Positions 62,341-64,000 of a stretch of 64,000 nt of DNA are shown here, in pieces. Origin of the DNA: Dactylorhiza incarnata (Eukaryota; Streptophyta; Magnoliopsida; Asparagales; Orchidaceae); assembly GCA_033032865.1 (NCBI GenBank), contig JAWHQI010000001.1, forward strand, positions 62,001 to 126,000, in the 5' to 3' direction. The translations under genes were made by a program, and so were the position numbers. A model generated the notes under the pieces. It saw nothing but the letters and a program-made list of their open reading frames with translations, ran no database searches and was not told the origin of the DNA. How positions within the stretch are numbered: the first letter of the stretch is position 1; each line of letters begins with the position of its first letter.

Positions 62341-64000
62341 AAGCGTTCTCACGTCACGTAACTAGTTTGTTTTGGGACAAATATTGGCTATTCGCTGACC
62401 AACAACAGATACATGGATAATATTATACCAAAATTTGGGGCACTAAAGCTTTCCCCAATTTCGTAAAATAGAATCTAAGCTCAATTTGTCCTTTTGCTCA
62501 GAATTATCATTGTCATTATTTCAAACATCTCTCTTGAGATTCTGCCATGTGATCCAGGCTTGTAGATTAAGACTTTTCCAATGATATCTGCTAGGAAATT
62601 TCCTTTGGAATTGAAATTTGCCCATTTTAATGAGTCATAACAGTCTGCTTCATGCCCACACCATTTTAAACCTTAAGAGTAATTTTTGTTAGAAATCTCA
62701 TCCTCTTCATCTTCTTCTTCAAACACTGTCAGCCCATGAACTGTAACTCTTAACATGGTATCACTTATCCATGTCTTGATAGTTTTGTCGAATGTGCTTA
62801 TTTGAGGCTTGGAATAAAACTATACTAGTTCTATATGCGTGATCACGGTGGATTCAGAAAGGACATACTCCAGGCCGGCCGCTATCAACAGTCCAATAAC
62901 ATAAAATATCTCTTCTTTGGCCATGTTGAATCCACCTCTGATGAGCTCGCATTTGATATTACACTAGTCTTCCCCTTTCTTTGGCGCCATTGCGAGAAAA
63001 GTAGGAGAGTTGAAGGTCGTCGATGTCTCAAGGTGCAAGCGAGAAGAGCTTTTTCTATTTGCAGACCAAAGTTGGCTAGTCACAGACCAAATTTGGCTAT
63101 TCGCAGACCAAGTTCAGCTATGTGCACCCTCAAAATTAATTTTCAACATGTGACTCACGACCCTCCTACTCACCCCGCTAGCATTTGTGTTTTGAAGGGG
63201 GGGGGGGGGGGGTGGTACACGCGATCCTCTTAAGCGACGATGGGATCGCGCGCGGGAGCGAGTGCGGACCCTGCATGCGACTCCGGGCGCCATGCATGTG
63301 ATCCGTGTGTCCGTTTGAGGGGTCAACCAGACTCATAATTGCGCAGAAAAAGTCCCACCAAAATCGTCACGGGCCAAAGGTTGCGGTGGAAAATCTACGG
63401 AACAACCATTTTGAATTTTGGGGAAGCCATCAATAATAATAAAATAGTTGGCAATTTTTTCGTGACTTTAATTTTAAAATGGCTGGAAGGACTGAATTCA
63501 CAGTGCAAAAAGAGCATAAAAAAAGTTTTGGGACATTTTTTAAAAAAGATAGGAAATTAAAGGACTGAATTGATAATTTTGACTATTTTTTAGGCGATTT
63601 ATATAAGCACACATTAATTGGATATATACGGCCATTTGCTATACGCAGCCCCTAAATCATTACCTGTACATCATTTTGATATTCGTAGCCCCAAAAAATC
63701 ACATTCACAACACTTGTTTTATCATTTGTATAGTTTATCTATTTTCCAAAGATCTTGTGTTAGTTTATCTGCTTGTTTCATTGATTCAATCGACATCACA
63801 TCACTTGTTTTATCATTTGTATCCATTTGATTGTCTCGGTCTTCATCGGCTGATGATATTTGCATCATGGAACTAACATCAGCATTATGAGAAGAAGCTA
63901 GTTCATTTTTTGATCAAATTGAATTTCAGAAGTTCTTGTCGGCGCATCTGTCCGTGCTAGTAAAGACCGATGCTTGCCCGTCTTAACGGAGCCAGAGTTT
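62341..64000. other. Unassigned terminal stretch
   Basis: No convincing gene. A plus-strand frame at 62835-63233 has no recognised domain and ends in a poly-G run (63197-63213). CACTTGTTTTATCATTTGTAT occurs twice (about 63712 and 63802). An element could extend beyond the window. Confidence 0.35.

Overview
This is a window of a large, repeat-rich flowering-plant nuclear genome. Evidence: plant LTR-retrotransposon lineages (Tat with an archaeal-type RNase H, chromoviruses, copia), Mutator-like transposons, FAR1-type sequence, and one spliced host gene, RPN7 (26S proteasome lid subunit), whose protein closely resembles plant orthologues. There are no bacterial genes, CRISPR arrays, or rRNA or tRNA genes that I could recognise.

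Left part (1-14105) is nested LTR retrotransposons. The 5' end of a minus-strand copia element (LTR 77-1099) sits in the gag of a minus-strand Tat-type gypsy element (LTR about 1739-3199). Next come a 142-bp tandem array (3270-3837) and a plus-strand LTR of the same Tat family (about 4102-14105). That LTR is split by a complete Tekay/Del-like chromovirus (4708-13187, target-site duplication CGCGA). The stack interrupts a minus-strand MuDR-like transposase (14106-15094) whose terminal repeat lies near 16040-16140. A broken FAR1-related gene (about 16880-18035) and a plant-mobile-domain-like ORF (18206-19027) follow.

Middle part (19184-31630) is a complete but decayed Tat element with duplication GCTAT. 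Gag-pol lies on the minus strand. On the opposite strand, between pol and the 3' LTR, are two TATA-headed, intron-containing genes. A 96-bp tandem array (24311-24973) separates them from pol.

Right part (32495-58320) is the RPN7 locus. Seven exons predict a 386-residue protein on the plus strand. A 1.7-kb non-autonomous MULE (32505-34182, 10-bp duplication) ends 65 bp before the ATG. A 6,083-bp chromovirus (34382-40464, duplication CCGAC) has landed after codon 45; its two 487-bp LTRs look identical and its 1,684-codon gag-pol is open. Intron 5 is 15.5 kb long. It holds a truncated copia element, a 2.1-kb terminal-inverted-repeat element, and a degraded copia element containing a gag-only LTR element (49025-51264) and a second gag-bearing LTR element (52184-56089), which itself contains a third, small one (52531-54221).

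After RPN7 there is a 408-bp fold-back MITE (58998-59405, 8-bp duplication), then about 4.5 kb in which I recognise no gene.

Element boundaries rest on terminal repeats and target-site duplications read directly from the sequence. Lineage names are inferred from domain order and motif style. Splice sites were placed by GT/AG signals plus reading phase, and for RPN7 also by protein similarity.
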